NCBI GenBank assembly: GCA_030066985.1
Contig: JASJAN010000022.1
Span: 61,415 to 125,414, forward strand
Origin: Desulfobacterales bacterium
GTDB taxonomy: Bacteria; Desulfobacterota; Desulfobacteria; Desulfobacterales; JAHEIW01
Direction: 5' to 3'
Length of the DNA stretch: 64,000 nt
Shown: positions 46,175-56,534 of the stretch, one piece after another
Position numbering within the stretch: position 1 is the stretch's first letter
Layout of the letters: the number at the start of each line of letters is the position of its first letter
Program-made: the position numbers and the translations under genes
The notes under the pieces: generated by a model
The model's input: the letters and a program-made list of their open reading frames with translations, nothing else
What the model was told of the DNA's origin: nothing
Database searches by the model: none

Positions 46175-48247
46175 CTACTCTTTAGCCCGTTTGGCCTCTT
46201 CAATTATTTTTTCAGCAATCTGAGCGGGAACTTCATCATAGTGCGAAAATTCCATTGTAAACATGCCCCGTCCACCGGTCATCGAGCGTAAGTCTGAAGC
46301 ATAGCTTAAGAATTCCGCCATGGGTACCTGTGCATTGATCACCTGATTTTTCCCGGCGTTGTCCATACCCAGGACTTTGCCGCGGCGTCCGTTGAGATCG
46401 CCCATGATATCGCCCATAAAATCTTCAGGGGTGATCACCTGCACTTTCATGATGGGTTCGAGTAGTGTTGGATTGGCGCTCTCCACCGCTTTTTTAAAGG
46501 CCAATGAACCGGCAATCTTAAATGCCATCTCGGAAGAATCCACTTGGTGGTAAGATCCGTCGTCCAGGGTGATCTTAAAATCCACCGTTGGAAAACCTGC
46601 CAGGACCCCTTTCTGACTGGCCTCGACAACGCCCTTTTCCACAGCCGGAATATACGTTTTCGGTATTACGCCTCCTACAATCGCATCGACAAATTCAAAA
46701 CCTTCACCACGGGGTAAGGCTTCAATTTGAATCCAACAGTCACCATACTGACCATGCCCGCCGGTCTGTTTTTTATGTTTGCCTTGCACACGGGCTTTGC
46801 CTTTTATGGTTTCCCGGTAGGGCACCTTGGGCGTATTCAGTAGCGCTTCAACGCTAAATTTCCGCTTTAGTTTTTCGAGCACGGTTTCGATATGGATTTG
46901 CCCCAAACCGGAAAGCAATATCTCTTTGGTTTCCGCCACCCGTTCCAGTTTGAGAGAGGGATCTTCTTCTAAAAGTTTGGTCAATGAAATGAAAATTTTA
47001 TCTTCCTCGCCTTTAGATTTTGCCGTCATGGCAAAAGAGATCAGGCTGGGAAGCGGCTCTGAACAGGCATACTGAATCTTATCACTGGCATCACAAAGCG
47101 TATCGCCGGTGGCGGTCTCTTTTAATTTGGCTACTGCCGCTATGGCGCCGGGACACGCTTCGCTAGCCGGCTTTTGCTCTTTGCCGGTAATGGAAAGGAG
47201 CTGTGTGAACCGTTCCTTGCTGTCTTTATTTGGATTGTAAAAAGTGCCATCTCCGCCCAGCGTGCCGGAAATCACTCGGAAAATGGTCAATCGACCGGCG
47301 TAGGGATCTGCAAGCGTCTTAACGACATAGGCTGAAAATGGCGCATTTTCATCAGGTGCTCTTTCAATTTCACCGCCACTGTCCGGGTCAACTCCCTTTA
47401 ACGCACCACGGTCCACCGGTGATGGCATGCTCGTCACCATGAAATCCATTAAGAGATCGATACCGATATTTTTGGTTGCAGACCCGCAGATCACCGGCAC
47501 GAATGTCTGCGACAGCGTACCATATCGCAGAGCCGTATTGAGTTCATCATCGGATAGATCTTCGCCCTCAAGATATTTTTCGATCAAGGCATCATCGGCT
47601 TCGGCAATATTTTCGATTAGCGCCTCTCTCTCACTTTCGACCAAGTCTTGCATATCCGCCGGTATATCTTCTTTTTTACCCTTACCGTCGCCGCCATAAA
47701 CAAAAGCTTGGTTGCGAATCAGGTCAACCACACCTTTAAATTCCGCTTCCGCACCAATGGGCAGTTGAAGAATAATCGGTTTGGGTTGGAAGCATTCTTT
47801 GGCATCTTCAAAAGTTCGGTTAAAATCAGCCCGCTCGCGGTCCAATCGATTGATGAAAATAACACACGGCAAATTAAATTCATTGGCAAATTCCCAGGCC
47901 AGTTCGGTTTGAACCTTGACCCCGTCAACCGCATCAATGACGACGATCACACCATCCGCCGCCTGCATGCAGCTTTTGGTGTCGGAGAAAAAATTCTGGT
48001 CGCCAGGGGTATCAATTAGATTTACGGTATGATTTTTCCAACTAAATTGATGAAAGCCGCTGCTGATACTTGATCTGCGCTTGAGCTCTTCAGGCTCAAA
48101 ATCCATGGCGCTATTTCCATCATCAACGCTACCCAATCGTTTTGTCACACCGGCATCAAACAGCAATGCCTCTGCAAGCGATGTTTTACCGGCACCCCCA
48201 TGACCTATCAGTGCGATGTTCCTAATACGCTCCACCTTTTCGCTCAT
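46175..48247 (-). CDS. EF-G-like translational GTPase (EF-G2 type)
   Basis: The protein has 690 residues with five EF-G domains. G1 is LIGHGGAGKTSL (about 13-24) and not the AHIDAGKTT of canonical EF-G. G3 is DTPGD (79-83), with Asp83 at the position of the catalytic His of DTPGH. G4 is NRLD (133-136) instead of NKxD. The C-terminal domains include KTGGHGQYGDCWIQIE and VGGVIPKTYIPAVEKG. It probably belongs to the EF-G paralogue group (EF-G2), whose role outside elongation is unclear. GAGGTAT precedes the ATG. No ribosomal-protein genes flank it. Confidence 0.88.
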   Translation of the reverse strand: MSEKVERIRNIALIGHGGAGKTSLAEALLFDAGVTKRLGSVDDGNSAMDFEPEELKRRSSISSGFHQFSWKNHTVNLIDTPGDQNFFSDTKSCMQAADGVIVVIDAVDGVKVQTELAWEFANEFNLPCVIFINRLDRERADFNRTFEDAKECFQPKPIILQLPIGAEAEFKGVVDLIRNQAFVYGGDGKGKKEDIPADMQDLVESEREALIENIAEADDALIEKYLEGEDLSDDELNTALRYGTLSQTFVPVICGSATKNIGIDLLMDFMVTSMPSPVDRGALKGVDPDSGGEIERAPDENAPFSAYVVKTLADPYAGRLTIFRVISGTLGGDGTFYNPNKDSKERFTQLLSITGKEQKPASEACPGAIAAVAKLKETATGDTLCDASDKIQYACSEPLPSLISFAMTAKSKGEEDKIFISLTKLLEEDPSLKLERVAETKEILLSGLGQIHIETVLEKLKRKFSVEALLNTPKVPYRETIKGKARVQGKHKKQTGGHGQYGDCWIQIEALPRGEGFEFVDAIVGGVIPKTYIPAVEKGVVEASQKGVLAGFPTVDFKITLDDGSYHQVDSSEMAFKIAGSLAFKKAVESANPTLLEPIMKVQVITPEDFMGDIMGDLNGRRGKVLGMDNAGKNQVINAQVPMAEFLSYASDLRSMTGGRGMFTMEFSHYDEVPAQIAEKIIEEAKRAKE

Positions 48248-48427
48248 TACGATACCTCTTTCGGTTGGTTTATGACAAATAAATTTTTAAACGTGATTCA
48301 GTATCTTTTATATTCGAAAAAATCAAGCTCAAAATAATTTGAAAGGTCAAATCAGACATCCGATCGCATTTGGGGTATAACTTGGCAACGGTCAAGTTCA
48401 GACTCATGGTTCGACCTTATCATATTT

Positions 48428-49177
48428 TTATTCATTAATATCCGGTTTTAGCAACATGAAAAATTCACGATTGCCTTTAGGTCCGAGTAGGGGGGAAGGA
48501 TACGCCGCCCGCGGCCGCAATTGTTGGGATTTGAAAAAATCAGTCAACGCCTCGATGACCTGGAGATGTTGTTGTGGATCCCGCACCACACCGCCCTTGC
48601 CGACTTGGCCTTTGCCAACTTCAAACTGTGGTTTGATCAAGGCCAGAATCATTGCATTTGATCGCATAAAAGGGCTGACGGCCGGTACCACAATTTTGAG
48701 CGATATAAAAGAAACATCGATGGTAATCAAACCGGCCTGCTCTGGAATGGCATCCTCAGTCAGATGACGCACATTGGTTCGTTCGATGGCAATCACACGC
48801 GGATCGTTGCGAATTTTCCAGGCCAGCTGCCCATAACCCACATCGACTGCGTACACGCGTTTGGCGCCATGTTGCAAAAGACAATCGGTAAAACCACCGG
48901 TGGATGCGCCCACATCTATGCAGATCGTATCTGTCACATCCAGCGCAAAGTGTTGCAATGCAGCTTCAAGTTTAAGTCCCCCCCGACTGACATACGGCGA
49001 ATCATCCGCTTTACATTCAATTGCATCATTGACTGACACTTGAAAACCGGGTTTGTCCACGCGTTGACCATTGACAAAAACCTTGCCCGCCATGATCATG
49101 GCCCGGGCACGTTGACGACTTCTCAAATGGCCTTTTTCAACAAGGATGACATCCAGTCGGTGTTTTTTTGCAGACAC
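48428..49177 (-). CDS. tlyA: TlyA-family rRNA 2'-O-methyltransferase
   Basis: The protein has 249 residues. An S4 RNA-binding domain (1 to about 60: RLDVILVEKGHLRSRQRARAM) is followed by an FtsJ-type SAM domain: ICIDVGASTGGFTDCLLQHG, VYAVDVGYGQLAWKI, and LIKPQFEVGKG with the KDKE-type catalytic Lys. It methylates ribosomal RNA; the mycobacterial relative also affects capreomycin sensitivity. The start is GTG at 49177 with AGGA upstream. It follows dxs by 88 bases, last in the xseA-xseB-ispA-dxs-tlyA run. Confidence 0.94.
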   Translation of the reverse strand: MSAKKHRLDVILVEKGHLRSRQRARAMIMAGKVFVNGQRVDKPGFQVSVNDAIECKADDSPYVSRGGLKLEAALQHFALDVTDTICIDVGASTGGFTDCLLQHGAKRVYAVDVGYGQLAWKIRNDPRVIAIERTNVRHLTEDAIPEQAGLITIDVSFISLKIVVPAVSPFMRSNAMILALIKPQFEVGKGQVGKGGVVRDPQQHLQVIEALTDFFKSQQLRPRAAYPSPLLGPKGNREFFMLLKPDINE

Positions 49178-49265
49178 GAGATCCTGATGGGAATTTGCAG
49201 TAGATCGTTACAGATATACGACTTTTGAAGTGCAATATCCAATCACTGAATTTTCAGACCAAAAG

Positions 49266-51203
49266 TTAAACGGCCTGGCGATTCGGCCATTTTGCGTCCT
49301 GATCGGCATTAGCGGGCAGTAAGTTTTTGGCACTCTTGACAATGGCCTTGGCATCAACACCGTATTTTGATCGCAGCACCGATTGGGGGCCGTGTTCGAC
49401 AAAGGTATCCTCTATACCGATGCGCTCAAGCCGAAAGCCGCTGACCCCGGTATCATTCAACGCCTCCAATACCGCACTGCCGAATCCGCCCTGGCGAATA
49501 TTTTCCTCAACGGTAATAATGCGCGGAATCTTTTTTGCCCAGGCACTGATCAGATCGATGTCCAAAGGTTTAACAAATCGACAATTGACGATTGTTGCTG
49601 ATATCCCCTGCTGGGCTAATTCAGCCTCAGCATCCAATGCCTCGCAAACGGAGCGGCCAATTGCCAGGATCAAAATATCATCGCCTTGTTTGAGGACCTC
49701 ACCTTTTCCAATGTCCAGCGGTCGAATGGGATTTTCAAGGATGGTGCCGATACCGCTACCTCGTGGATATCGCACCGCAGCCGGTCCATTATATTCAAAC
49801 GCGGTCAACAACATTCGCCGCAGCTCATTTTCGTCTTTTGGCGCCATAACCAACATATTGGGCAAATTTCGAAGATAACAAAAATCAAACAGACCATGAT
49901 GTGTGGGGCCATCTTCCCCCACGATACCACCGCGATCAATGGCAAAAACAACCGGCAACGATTCCAGACAGACATCGTGCACAATTTGATCATAGGCCCG
50001 CTGTAAAAAAGTTGAGTAAATGGCCACTACCGGTTTTAATCCCTCTGTGGCCAAGCCGGCAGCAAAGGTGACACCGTGCTGTTCGGCGATACCAACATCA
50101 AAAAAGCGTTCCGGGAATTGTTTTGAAAACTCAGCCAGACCGGTACCCTCGGGCATCGCAGCTGTAACGGCATTGATCGTTGAATCGGATTCAGCCAGTT
50201 GAAGCATGGTATCGCCAAATATCTTTGTATAGGACGGATGTGGGCTGGCGGCATCCAAACAGTTGCCGGTATCAACATCAAAGCGGGTGCATCCGTGAAA
50301 GTAAACCGGATTTTTTTCAGCAGGTGGATATCCTTTGCCTTTTTGGGTGGAAACATGCAAAAGCACCGGTTCTTTGAGGGCTTTAACATTTTGCAAAATA
50401 TCGATTAAATGATTTAATTTGTGTCCGTTGATCGGGCCGAAATATTCGAAATTAAAAGCTTCAAACAACATCCCCGGTGTCACGAAGGCTTTCAGGCTAT
50501 CTTCGGTTTTTTTGGCAACCTTGTAAATGTCGTCACCAAATTTAGGCAATGATTTTAAAAAATCTCCTAGCTCTTTGCGCAGCTCTCGTACTTTTTTACC
50601 GGAGAATTTGCGACTTAAAAAAGAAGACAAGGCGCCGACATTGGGTGAGATCGACATTTCATTGTCATTGAGAATGACTAGCAGGTTTTTATCTTTCAGT
50701 GTGTCTCCGGCCTGATTGAGTCCTTCATAAGCAATGCCAGCTGTCATCGAACCGTCGCCGATGACAGCAATGATTTTGGCATCTTCCTCCTTAAGATCTT
50801 TGGCGCAGGCAATGCCAAGACTGGCAGATATCGAGGTGCTACTGTGACCTGTGCTAAAGGCATCGTAAGGACTTTCACTGCTGCGGGTAAAACCGGATAT
50901 GCCATTGAACTGCCGCAGGGTATTAAATTGCTCCCTGCGGCCGGTGAGCAGTTTGTGGGCATAGGCTTGGTGGCCCACGTCCCAGATAACTTTTTCCCGG
51001 GGAGTATCAAAAACATAATGAATCGCAATGGCCAATTCAACCGCTCCCAGAGAGGGTGCCAGGTGACCACCGGTTTTGGATACCACTTCAACAATGGCCA
51101 TGCGAATTTCTTCTGCCAATACCGGCAACTCATCGCGGGACAGCTTTTTTAAGTCTGCCGGTGTATTGATCTGTTCTAAGAAACTCAATAGATTTTTCTC
51201 CAA
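49266..51203 (-). CDS. dxs: 1-deoxy-D-xylulose-5-phosphate synthase
   Basis: This 645-residue thiamine-diphosphate enzyme condenses pyruvate and glyceraldehyde-3-phosphate, the first step of the MEP isoprenoid pathway. [37 protein letters not shown] (TPP/Mg binding) and [17 protein letters not shown] are intact. The start is a TTG: at 51203, or at 51188, where GGAG is nine bases upstream. It follows ispA by 11 bases, so the isoprenoid genes are coupled. Confidence 0.97.
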   Translation of the reverse strand: MEKNLLSFLEQINTPADLKKLSRDELPVLAEEIRMAIVEVVSKTGGHLAPSLGAVELAIAIHYVFDTPREKVIWDVGHQAYAHKLLTGRREQFNTLRQFNGISGFTRSSESPYDAFSTGHSSTSISASLGIACAKDLKEEDAKIIAVIGDGSMTAGIAYEGLNQAGDTLKDKNLLVILNDNEMSISPNVGALSSFLSRKFSGKKVRELRKELGDFLKSLPKFGDDIYKVAKKTEDSLKAFVTPGMLFEAFNFEYFGPINGHKLNHLIDILQNVKALKEPVLLHVSTQKGKGYPPAEKNPVYFHGCTRFDVDTGNCLDAASPHPSYTKIFGDTMLQLAESDSTINAVTAAMPEGTGLAEFSKQFPERFFDVGIAEQHGVTFAAGLATEGLKPVVAIYSTFLQRAYDQIVHDVCLESLPVVFAIDRGGIVGEDGPTHHGLFDFCYLRNLPNMLVMAPKDENELRRMLLTAFEYNGPAAVRYPRGSGIGTILENPIRPLDIGKGEVLKQGDDILILAIGRSVCEALDAEAELAQQGISATIVNCRFVKPLDIDLISAWAKKIPRIITVEENIRQGGFGSAVLEALNDTGVSGFRLERIGIEDTFVEHGPQSVLRSKYGVDAKAIVKSAKNLLPANADQDAKWPNRQAV

Positions 51204-51214
51204 TTTTTGTGCAG

Positions 51215-52111
51215 TTAACGATTTCTTTCGTGAATATAACGCGCAATGGCGCGCAGTGGATCGGCTTTTTGATCAAAGCTTTCCAACGCGCCCAATGCAT
51301 CGTCGATCAATCGAGCAGCAAAGTCTTTGGATTCCGCAAGACCCAAGAGGGCAGGGTAGGTGGTCTTACGTCGCTGCTCATCGGTGCCAACAGCCTTACC
51401 CATAATCTCAGGATCGCCCTCGACATTTAAAATATCATCTGTTACCTGAAAGGCAAGGCCAATATTTTGCGCATATTTCTTAAGCAAATTAATCTGAATA
51501 TCATTTACACCAACCAGCTCTGATCCGCAACAGACAGATGCTTCAATAAGGGCACCGGTCTTTAGGCGGTGCATGGATTTCAGTTCATCCAGGCTGAAGC
51601 GTTTTTTTTCTGATGCCATGTCCAGCATCTGTCCTTGAATCATACCGCAATAACCCGCCGCGTGTGAAATAAAGCGAATCACACGCAACCATTTGTTGGC
51701 CTGCTGCGGGTCGCTGATCGCAATGGATGACAGCATTTGAAAAGCCAAGGTCAGCAGGGCGTCTCCAGCCAGGATAGCAGTGGCTTCGTCAAAAGCCTTG
51801 TGACAAGTGGGTTGTCCCCGACGCATATCGTCATCGTCCATTGCAGGCAAATCATCATGAATCAGTGAATAGGTGTGGATCATCTCAAGCGCACAGGCTG
51901 CCGGCATGACATCTTGCGGATCCCCATCAACCGTTTCGGCTGCTGCCAGGCACAATATCGGTCGAATGCGTTTTCCCTCGGCCATCAGTGCATACGTCAT
52001 GGCCTCCAGGAGGCGATCCGGGGTGTCTGTCGATTTTAAGACAGCTTCCAGCGCCTGATTAATCAACTGGCTTTTGTGCTTCAGGTATGCTTGCAGGTCA
52101 AACATCTTCAA
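51215..52111 (-). CDS. ispA: Short-chain polyprenyl diphosphate synthase (farnesyl/geranyl type)
   Basis: The protein has 298 residues, the length of IspA-type enzymes. The first Asp-rich motif is [14 protein letters not shown] and the second is in [14 protein letters not shown]. It elongates dimethylallyl diphosphate to geranyl and farnesyl diphosphate. The chain-length residue cannot be read safely by eye. It lies between xseB (6 bases) and dxs (11 bases). Confidence 0.93.
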   Translation of the reverse strand: MKMFDLQAYLKHKSQLINQALEAVLKSTDTPDRLLEAMTYALMAEGKRIRPILCLAAAETVDGDPQDVMPAACALEMIHTYSLIHDDLPAMDDDDMRRGQPTCHKAFDEATAILAGDALLTLAFQMLSSIAISDPQQANKWLRVIRFISHAAGYCGMIQGQMLDMASEKKRFSLDELKSMHRLKTGALIEASVCCGSELVGVNDIQINLLKKYAQNIGLAFQVTDDILNVEGDPEIMGKAVGTDEQRRKTTYPALLGLAESKDFAARLIDDALGALESFDQKADPLRAIARYIHERNR

Positions 52112-52117
52112 TAATCG

Positions 52118-52360
52118 CTATTCATCGGGCGATTCGTCCTCTGATTGAAATGGTTTTGCCACCAATTGACCTTCAGCGTTTTTCAACAGAACAGAAACTT
52201 TCTTTTCGGTTTCATCTAATTTGGTGGAACAAAAACGGGTCAGCTTAATGCCCTCTTCAAATTTCTTAATGGCTTTTTCCAGGGGCAGATCGCCGTCTTC
52301 AAGCTCCTGGACTATTTTCTCAAGCTGTTTCATTGATTGTTCAAAAGTTTTGGGGGCCAT
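52118..52360 (-). CDS. xseB: Exodeoxyribonuclease VII small subunit
   Basis: The 80-residue protein has the XseB signature TFEQSMKQLEKIVQELEDG, followed by LPLEKAIKKFEEGIKLTRFC. It forms the helical clamp of exonuclease VII. Its start overlaps the end of xseA by 20 bases, so the two are translationally coupled. AAGGA lies upstream. Confidence 0.95.
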   Translation of the reverse strand: MAPKTFEQSMKQLEKIVQELEDGDLPLEKAIKKFEEGIKLTRFCSTKLDETEKKVSVLLKNAEGQLVAKPFQSEDESPDE

Positions 52361-53747
52361 TTTTTAATTTTTCCTTTACCTTACAAATGAGGGCGCCTTT
52401 TGAGACGATCACCTCGAGATCCTGATTGAGTGTTACGGTTTCCGTGTCAAGTACAATCTTAGAGTCAGGAACCGTGCGCGTAATGCTGTAGCCGCGCGCT
52501 AGAATCGCGATGGGGCTTAATGCATTCAACCGGGCGCTTGATTCTCGCAGTTGGGCCATCCTTTTTTGTATTTTTTTATTATATAATTCCAATATTTTAG
52601 AATAATATTGATCAATAATAACTTTAAAGTTTTTAAGAAGGGTATCAGGACTGTAAAACAACAGACGCTCATGGCGCCATTGAAGTTGTTCTGTATGGCG
52701 ATCCAATAAAAATTGCATACATCGGTTTAGGCGCGATGTGAGATCATCTAAGCGCAAACGCCAATCCTGGGATCTTTTGCGGGGATCGGTCAAGTGCTTT
52801 GACACATCAACCAGGGATAGTTTCAGACGTTCGATAATATTGCGTATGCGATACTGCAAATCAAGAGAGACGCCCTTGACGAGTTGGTGCAACTCATTTT
52901 TTACCGGAACAACCAGCTCAGCTGCCGCAGAAGGCGTTGGCGCTCTTAAATCAGCCACAAAATCGGCAATGGTGTAGTCAGTTTCATGGCCGACTGCAGA
53001 TATAATCGGCACGCGGCAGCCAAAGACCGCTCTGGCGACCGGCTCGCTGTTAAATGCCTGTAAATCCTCCAAAGATCCACCGCCACGCGCCAAAATGGCC
53101 ACATCAAATCCGGCTTGATCGTCCAGCAGATCCAGGGCGGCCACAATTTCATCCACAGCACCGTCACCTTGAACCTTGACCGGTAGGATCTGAATGGCCA
53201 CATTCGGAAAACGTCGATCAATAACATGCAATATATCGTGAACCGCCGCGCCCGTTGGTGAAGTGATCAGCCCGATTTTTTGCGGTAATAGCGGTATGGG
53301 CTGCTTAAATTGATCATCAAACAAGCCTTCTTGAGCCAGTTGGCGTTTTAGCTTTTCATAGGCGATTTGCAGGGCACCAACACCCGACGGCTCCATGTAT
53401 TCCAAGATAATCTGATAAGAGCCGCGAGGTTCATACAGACTCAGACGTCCCATGCCGGTAATTCGCATGCCGTCTTCAGGCTCAAATTTAAGCTGTTTTT
53501 GCTGGCCGCGAAACATGACAGCATTGATCTGCGCATCCGAATCTTTGAGCGTAAAATAATAATGGCCGGATAATGGTAGCCGGAAATTTGAAATTTCACC
53601 AATAATCCAAATAAAAGGATACGTTTCTTCCAGCAGTGCTTTAATTTCTGCCGTTAGTTCGGAAACCTTATAAATCTTACGGATACCATCAACGCCATTG
53701 AAATCCTCAAACGCTTGGTTTTTTTCATTTTCTGTCTGGGGTGCCAT
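52341..53747 (-). CDS. xseA: Exodeoxyribonuclease VII large subunit
   Basis: The protein has 468 residues. The N-terminal OB fold (IWIIGEISNFRLPLSGHYYFTLKD) is followed by the catalytic region: GLITSPTGAAVHDIL, ARGGGSLEDL and AVGHETDYTIADFVADLRAPTPSAAAE. The coiled-coil C-terminus binds XseB, and ILARGYSIT lies near its end. It degrades single-stranded DNA from both ends. It is the first gene of the run that continues with xseB, ispA, dxs and tlyA. Confidence 0.96.
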   Translation of the reverse strand: MAPQTENEKNQAFEDFNGVDGIRKIYKVSELTAEIKALLEETYPFIWIIGEISNFRLPLSGHYYFTLKDSDAQINAVMFRGQQKQLKFEPEDGMRITGMGRLSLYEPRGSYQIILEYMEPSGVGALQIAYEKLKRQLAQEGLFDDQFKQPIPLLPQKIGLITSPTGAAVHDILHVIDRRFPNVAIQILPVKVQGDGAVDEIVAALDLLDDQAGFDVAILARGGGSLEDLQAFNSEPVARAVFGCRVPIISAVGHETDYTIADFVADLRAPTPSAAAELVVPVKNELHQLVKGVSLDLQYRIRNIIERLKLSLVDVSKHLTDPRKRSQDWRLRLDDLTSRLNRCMQFLLDRHTEQLQWRHERLLFYSPDTLLKNFKVIIDQYYSKILELYNKKIQKRMAQLRESSARLNALSPIAILARGYSITRTVPDSKIVLDTETVTLNQDLEVIVSKGALICKVKEKLKNGPQNF

Positions 53748-53902
53748 CTTTGTTATATCTGCGTGCTCATGTCGCTATATGAGGTTCACTTAGCTTATTT
53801 TCTCAACGTCTGATAAGTTATATTATGTAAACTTTTAATCGAACCCGCCCAGTTCGCGGCTTTTGCCTGCCGAAAACGGCCACAATGCCCTTCTGAAGAA
53901 TC

Positions 53903-54172
53903 TCATTTGGCTGCATGCTTTTCCAGCAGTTCCCGCACCGCCGGCACAATATACAGGTCATCATGGGGTATTGCCGCCAATTGTGCCGCTAAAATACGAA
54001 TCTTTTCCTTGAGGGATTTATGTTTGTCCATCACAAACAGATTCTGACCCCTGACTTTGCAAAATCCGCTTTTAACCTTGAATCCGGATGTTTTCAGATT
54101 CTGTTCGGAAACCGTAACTTGCATTCGTTCGGCCAGGTCTAACAATTCTTGGTACAATTGATCAGGTGTCAT
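53903..54172 (-). CDS. Small conserved protein of unknown function
   Basis: The protein has about 89 residues from the ATG at 54172; a GTG at 54190 would add six. It is soluble and has no signal peptide. The pattern LDLAERMQVTVSEQNL, SGFCKVRGQNLFVMDKH, then LKEKIRILAAQLA and LYIVPAVRELLEKH looks like a small widespread family I have seen in several phyla, without an assigned function. The neighbours are xseA upstream of the spacer and a Bax-inhibitor gene divergently. Confidence 0.65.
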   Translation of the reverse strand: MTPDQLYQELLDLAERMQVTVSEQNLKTSGFKVKSGFCKVRGQNLFVMDKHKSLKEKIRILAAQLAAIPHDDLYIVPAVRELLEKHAAK

Positions 54173-54258
54173 TTTCTTAAGATGCGGCACGTCTTGAAAA
54201 TTGCAACTAATGTGTTATTATGTGTTTTCAGTAAACTAAATCTACAGGAGGCACATAA

Positions 54259-54963
54259 ATGCAATCCATATCAACAAATCAGACCCAAGTCCAGGTCCGT
54301 GTAAACGATTTTATCCGCAGTGTATACAATTGGATGGGTATTGGGCTGGCTTTGACCGGTCTTGTCGCTTATTCTGTCGCCAACACTCCGGCAGTAATGA
54401 ATTTGATCATCCGTTTTCCAATGCTGCCGCTTGTGGCAATTATCGCTTGGTTCATTCTTGGAATTTATATCCGGGCTAAGATCGCTAAATTACGGGCATC
54501 AACCGCAACCGTCCTGTTTTTGATTTTTTCCGGGTTAATGGGCTTCGCGCTCTCCACGATATTTTTTGCATATACAGCCACTTCCATAACGTCAACATTT
54601 TTAATCTGTTCAGCAACTTTTGTCGCCTGCAGCATTTATGGTTGGACAACCAAGCGCGACCTGACCTCGATGGGTGGATTTCTTTTTATGGGGTTAATCG
54701 GTATCATCATTGCGTCAATTGTGAATATATGGTTTAGGAGCCCTCAGGTCAGCATGATCGTAAGTTATCTCGGTGTCCTCATATTCATTGGTCTAACAGC
54801 TTACGATACACAGAATCTTAAAGCCATGGCGGTTTCACAACCGGCGGATGTCGGTGCAAGTGCCGTGCGTAAAGGCGCGATACTGGGTGCGCTCTCCTTA
54901 TACGTTAATTTCATCAATTTGTTTCTTTTCCTTCTGCATATATTCGGTGTTCATAGAGATTAG
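54259..54963 (+). CDS. Bax-inhibitor-1/YccA-family membrane protein
   Basis: The protein has 234 residues with seven predicted membrane helices. The family motif FIGLTAYDTQNLKAMA contains the conserved Asp used for pH-dependent calcium leak in bacterial BsYetJ. The start has AGGAGG upstream (CAGGAGGCACATAA). E. coli YccA relatives affect FtsH protease action. It is monocistronic between a small gene (divergent) and glmM (convergent). Confidence 0.92.
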   Translation: MQSISTNQTQVQVRVNDFIRSVYNWMGIGLALTGLVAYSVANTPAVMNLIIRFPMLPLVAIIAWFILGIYIRAKIAKLRASTATVLFLIFSGLMGFALSTIFFAYTATSITSTFLICSATFVACSIYGWTTKRDLTSMGGFLFMGLIGIIIASIVNIWFRSPQVSMIVSYLGVLIFIGLTAYDTQNLKAMAVSQPADVGASAVRKGAILGALSLYVNFINLFLFLLHIFGVHRD

Positions 54964-55024
54964 TAAAAATATCGGATATTTATAAACAATCTGGGCAAGT
55001 TGGTAGCCGTTCCCGAACGGTTCT

Positions 55025-56371
55025 CTATGTTGCAATCGTGGCGCGAATGACATCTGCAATCTGTTGACAGAAGCGTTGCGTAGCCTCCTTATCAGGACCC
55101 TCAACCATCACCCGGCAGAGCGCCTGGGTGCCGGAATACCGCACCAGTACCCTTCCCTGCTCCCCCAGCTGGGCCTCCACCGTGTGTATGGCTTCCATGA
55201 TTTGCGGTATACTTTCAAGCTCGGGCTTATCCTGAACGTCGATGTTTAATAAAACCTGCGGCAATACCGTCATCACCCGGCTCAATTCCGAAAGCCTTTT
55301 GTTTTCAGCGCCTATGGTCTCAATCAGCCGGATGGCTGAGAGCATGCCATCGCCGGTGGTATGCTGATCTAAAAATATCATGTGACCGGAATCTTCACCC
55401 CCGATAACCGCAGCGCTGGCGCGCATCTGTTCCAGAACATAACGATCGCCCACCGGTGTCATCATATGGTCGATGCCCATATTTTTCAGTGCCAGGCGCA
55501 ATCCGAGATTGCTCATGACTGTGCTGACCACCAGATTATTCTGCAGCAATCCCTTGCGCTTTAGATACCGGGCACAAATCGCCAGAATCCGGTCGCCGCT
55601 GACCACCTGGCCTTGATCATCGACCGCAACCAATCGATCGCCATCACCGTCAAATGCCAGCCCAATATCGGCTTTGTGGTCAAGGACCTTTTCAATTAGG
55701 ATTTCAGGATGCTCGGAGCCGCAATCGGCATTGATATTTTTACCGTCTGGATCAATGCTGATGGCTGTAACACTTGCTCCCAGATCATGGAATAATTTGG
55801 GCGCCACTGCATAGGTAGCGCCGTTTGAGCAATCTAAAACAATCTTGATGCCGTTAAATGGGGTCCTGTCCGACAAGGCATTGCGCAGAAAAGCAAGATA
55901 GCGCTCGGCTGCATTTGTCATTTGTTTAATTTCACCGCTGGCATGCCGGGTTTGATCAGCAGCATTTTCAGATTGCACCAGATGTTCAACCTGATCTTCC
56001 TTATCATCCGAAAGCTTAAAGCCCTCCGCATCAAATAACTTGATGCCGTTGTCATGATACGGATTATGTGAAGCTGAGATCACCATTCCCGCAGCGGCAT
56101 CACCTGAAGATACCAGACAGGCCACCCCAGGCGTCGGCAAAATACCGGCCAGGTGTGCTTCGGCACCAACGGAACAAATGCCATCAGCCAATGCACTCTC
56201 AATCATGGCACCTGACTCACGTGTATCCTTTCCGATAATAATTTTGGTGCGCCGGTCCTGCACATGAAAAAAAGACGCCACTGCGCGTCCGATACCAAAA
56301 CAACCATCAGCGGTTAATGGATATTCGTTAGCGGCACCTCGGATACCATCGGTGCCAAAGAGTTTACCCAT
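55025..56371 (-). CDS. glmM: Phosphoglucosamine mutase
   Basis: The 448-residue length is typical. LFGTDGIRGAANEYP, the catalytic Ser in VISASHNPYHDNGIKLF, DGDGDR in FDGDGDRLVAVD, and the sugar-binding GGEDSGHMIF are all present. It converts glucosamine-6-phosphate to glucosamine-1-phosphate for peptidoglycan and LPS. GAGG lies upstream of the ATG. The upstream same-strand gene is the hexapeptide-repeat protein, about 160 bases away. Confidence 0.96.
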   Translation of the reverse strand: MGKLFGTDGIRGAANEYPLTADGCFGIGRAVASFFHVQDRRTKIIIGKDTRESGAMIESALADGICSVGAEAHLAGILPTPGVACLVSSGDAAAGMVISASHNPYHDNGIKLFDAEGFKLSDDKEDQVEHLVQSENAADQTRHASGEIKQMTNAAERYLAFLRNALSDRTPFNGIKIVLDCSNGATYAVAPKLFHDLGASVTAISIDPDGKNINADCGSEHPEILIEKVLDHKADIGLAFDGDGDRLVAVDDQGQVVSGDRILAICARYLKRKGLLQNNLVVSTVMSNLGLRLALKNMGIDHMMTPVGDRYVLEQMRASAAVIGGEDSGHMIFLDQHTTGDGMLSAIRLIETIGAENKRLSELSRVMTVLPQVLLNIDVQDKPELESIPQIMEAIHTVEAQLGEQGRVLVRYSGTQALCRVMVEGPDKEATQRFCQQIADVIRATIAT

Positions 56372-56534
56372 CGTAAACCTCTATTTGTGGATTAGTTTAG
56401 GTTTTTAATGTTCAATGACTTGGAAGGCTGGAAACGGTCTATTAGATGAAAAGTGTCATCCTTGCCCCCCCGAAAAGATGCAGCCGCTCAGAATTGATGG
56501 TACGACCGCGCTGTTAAATTTCCTTATCCATCAC

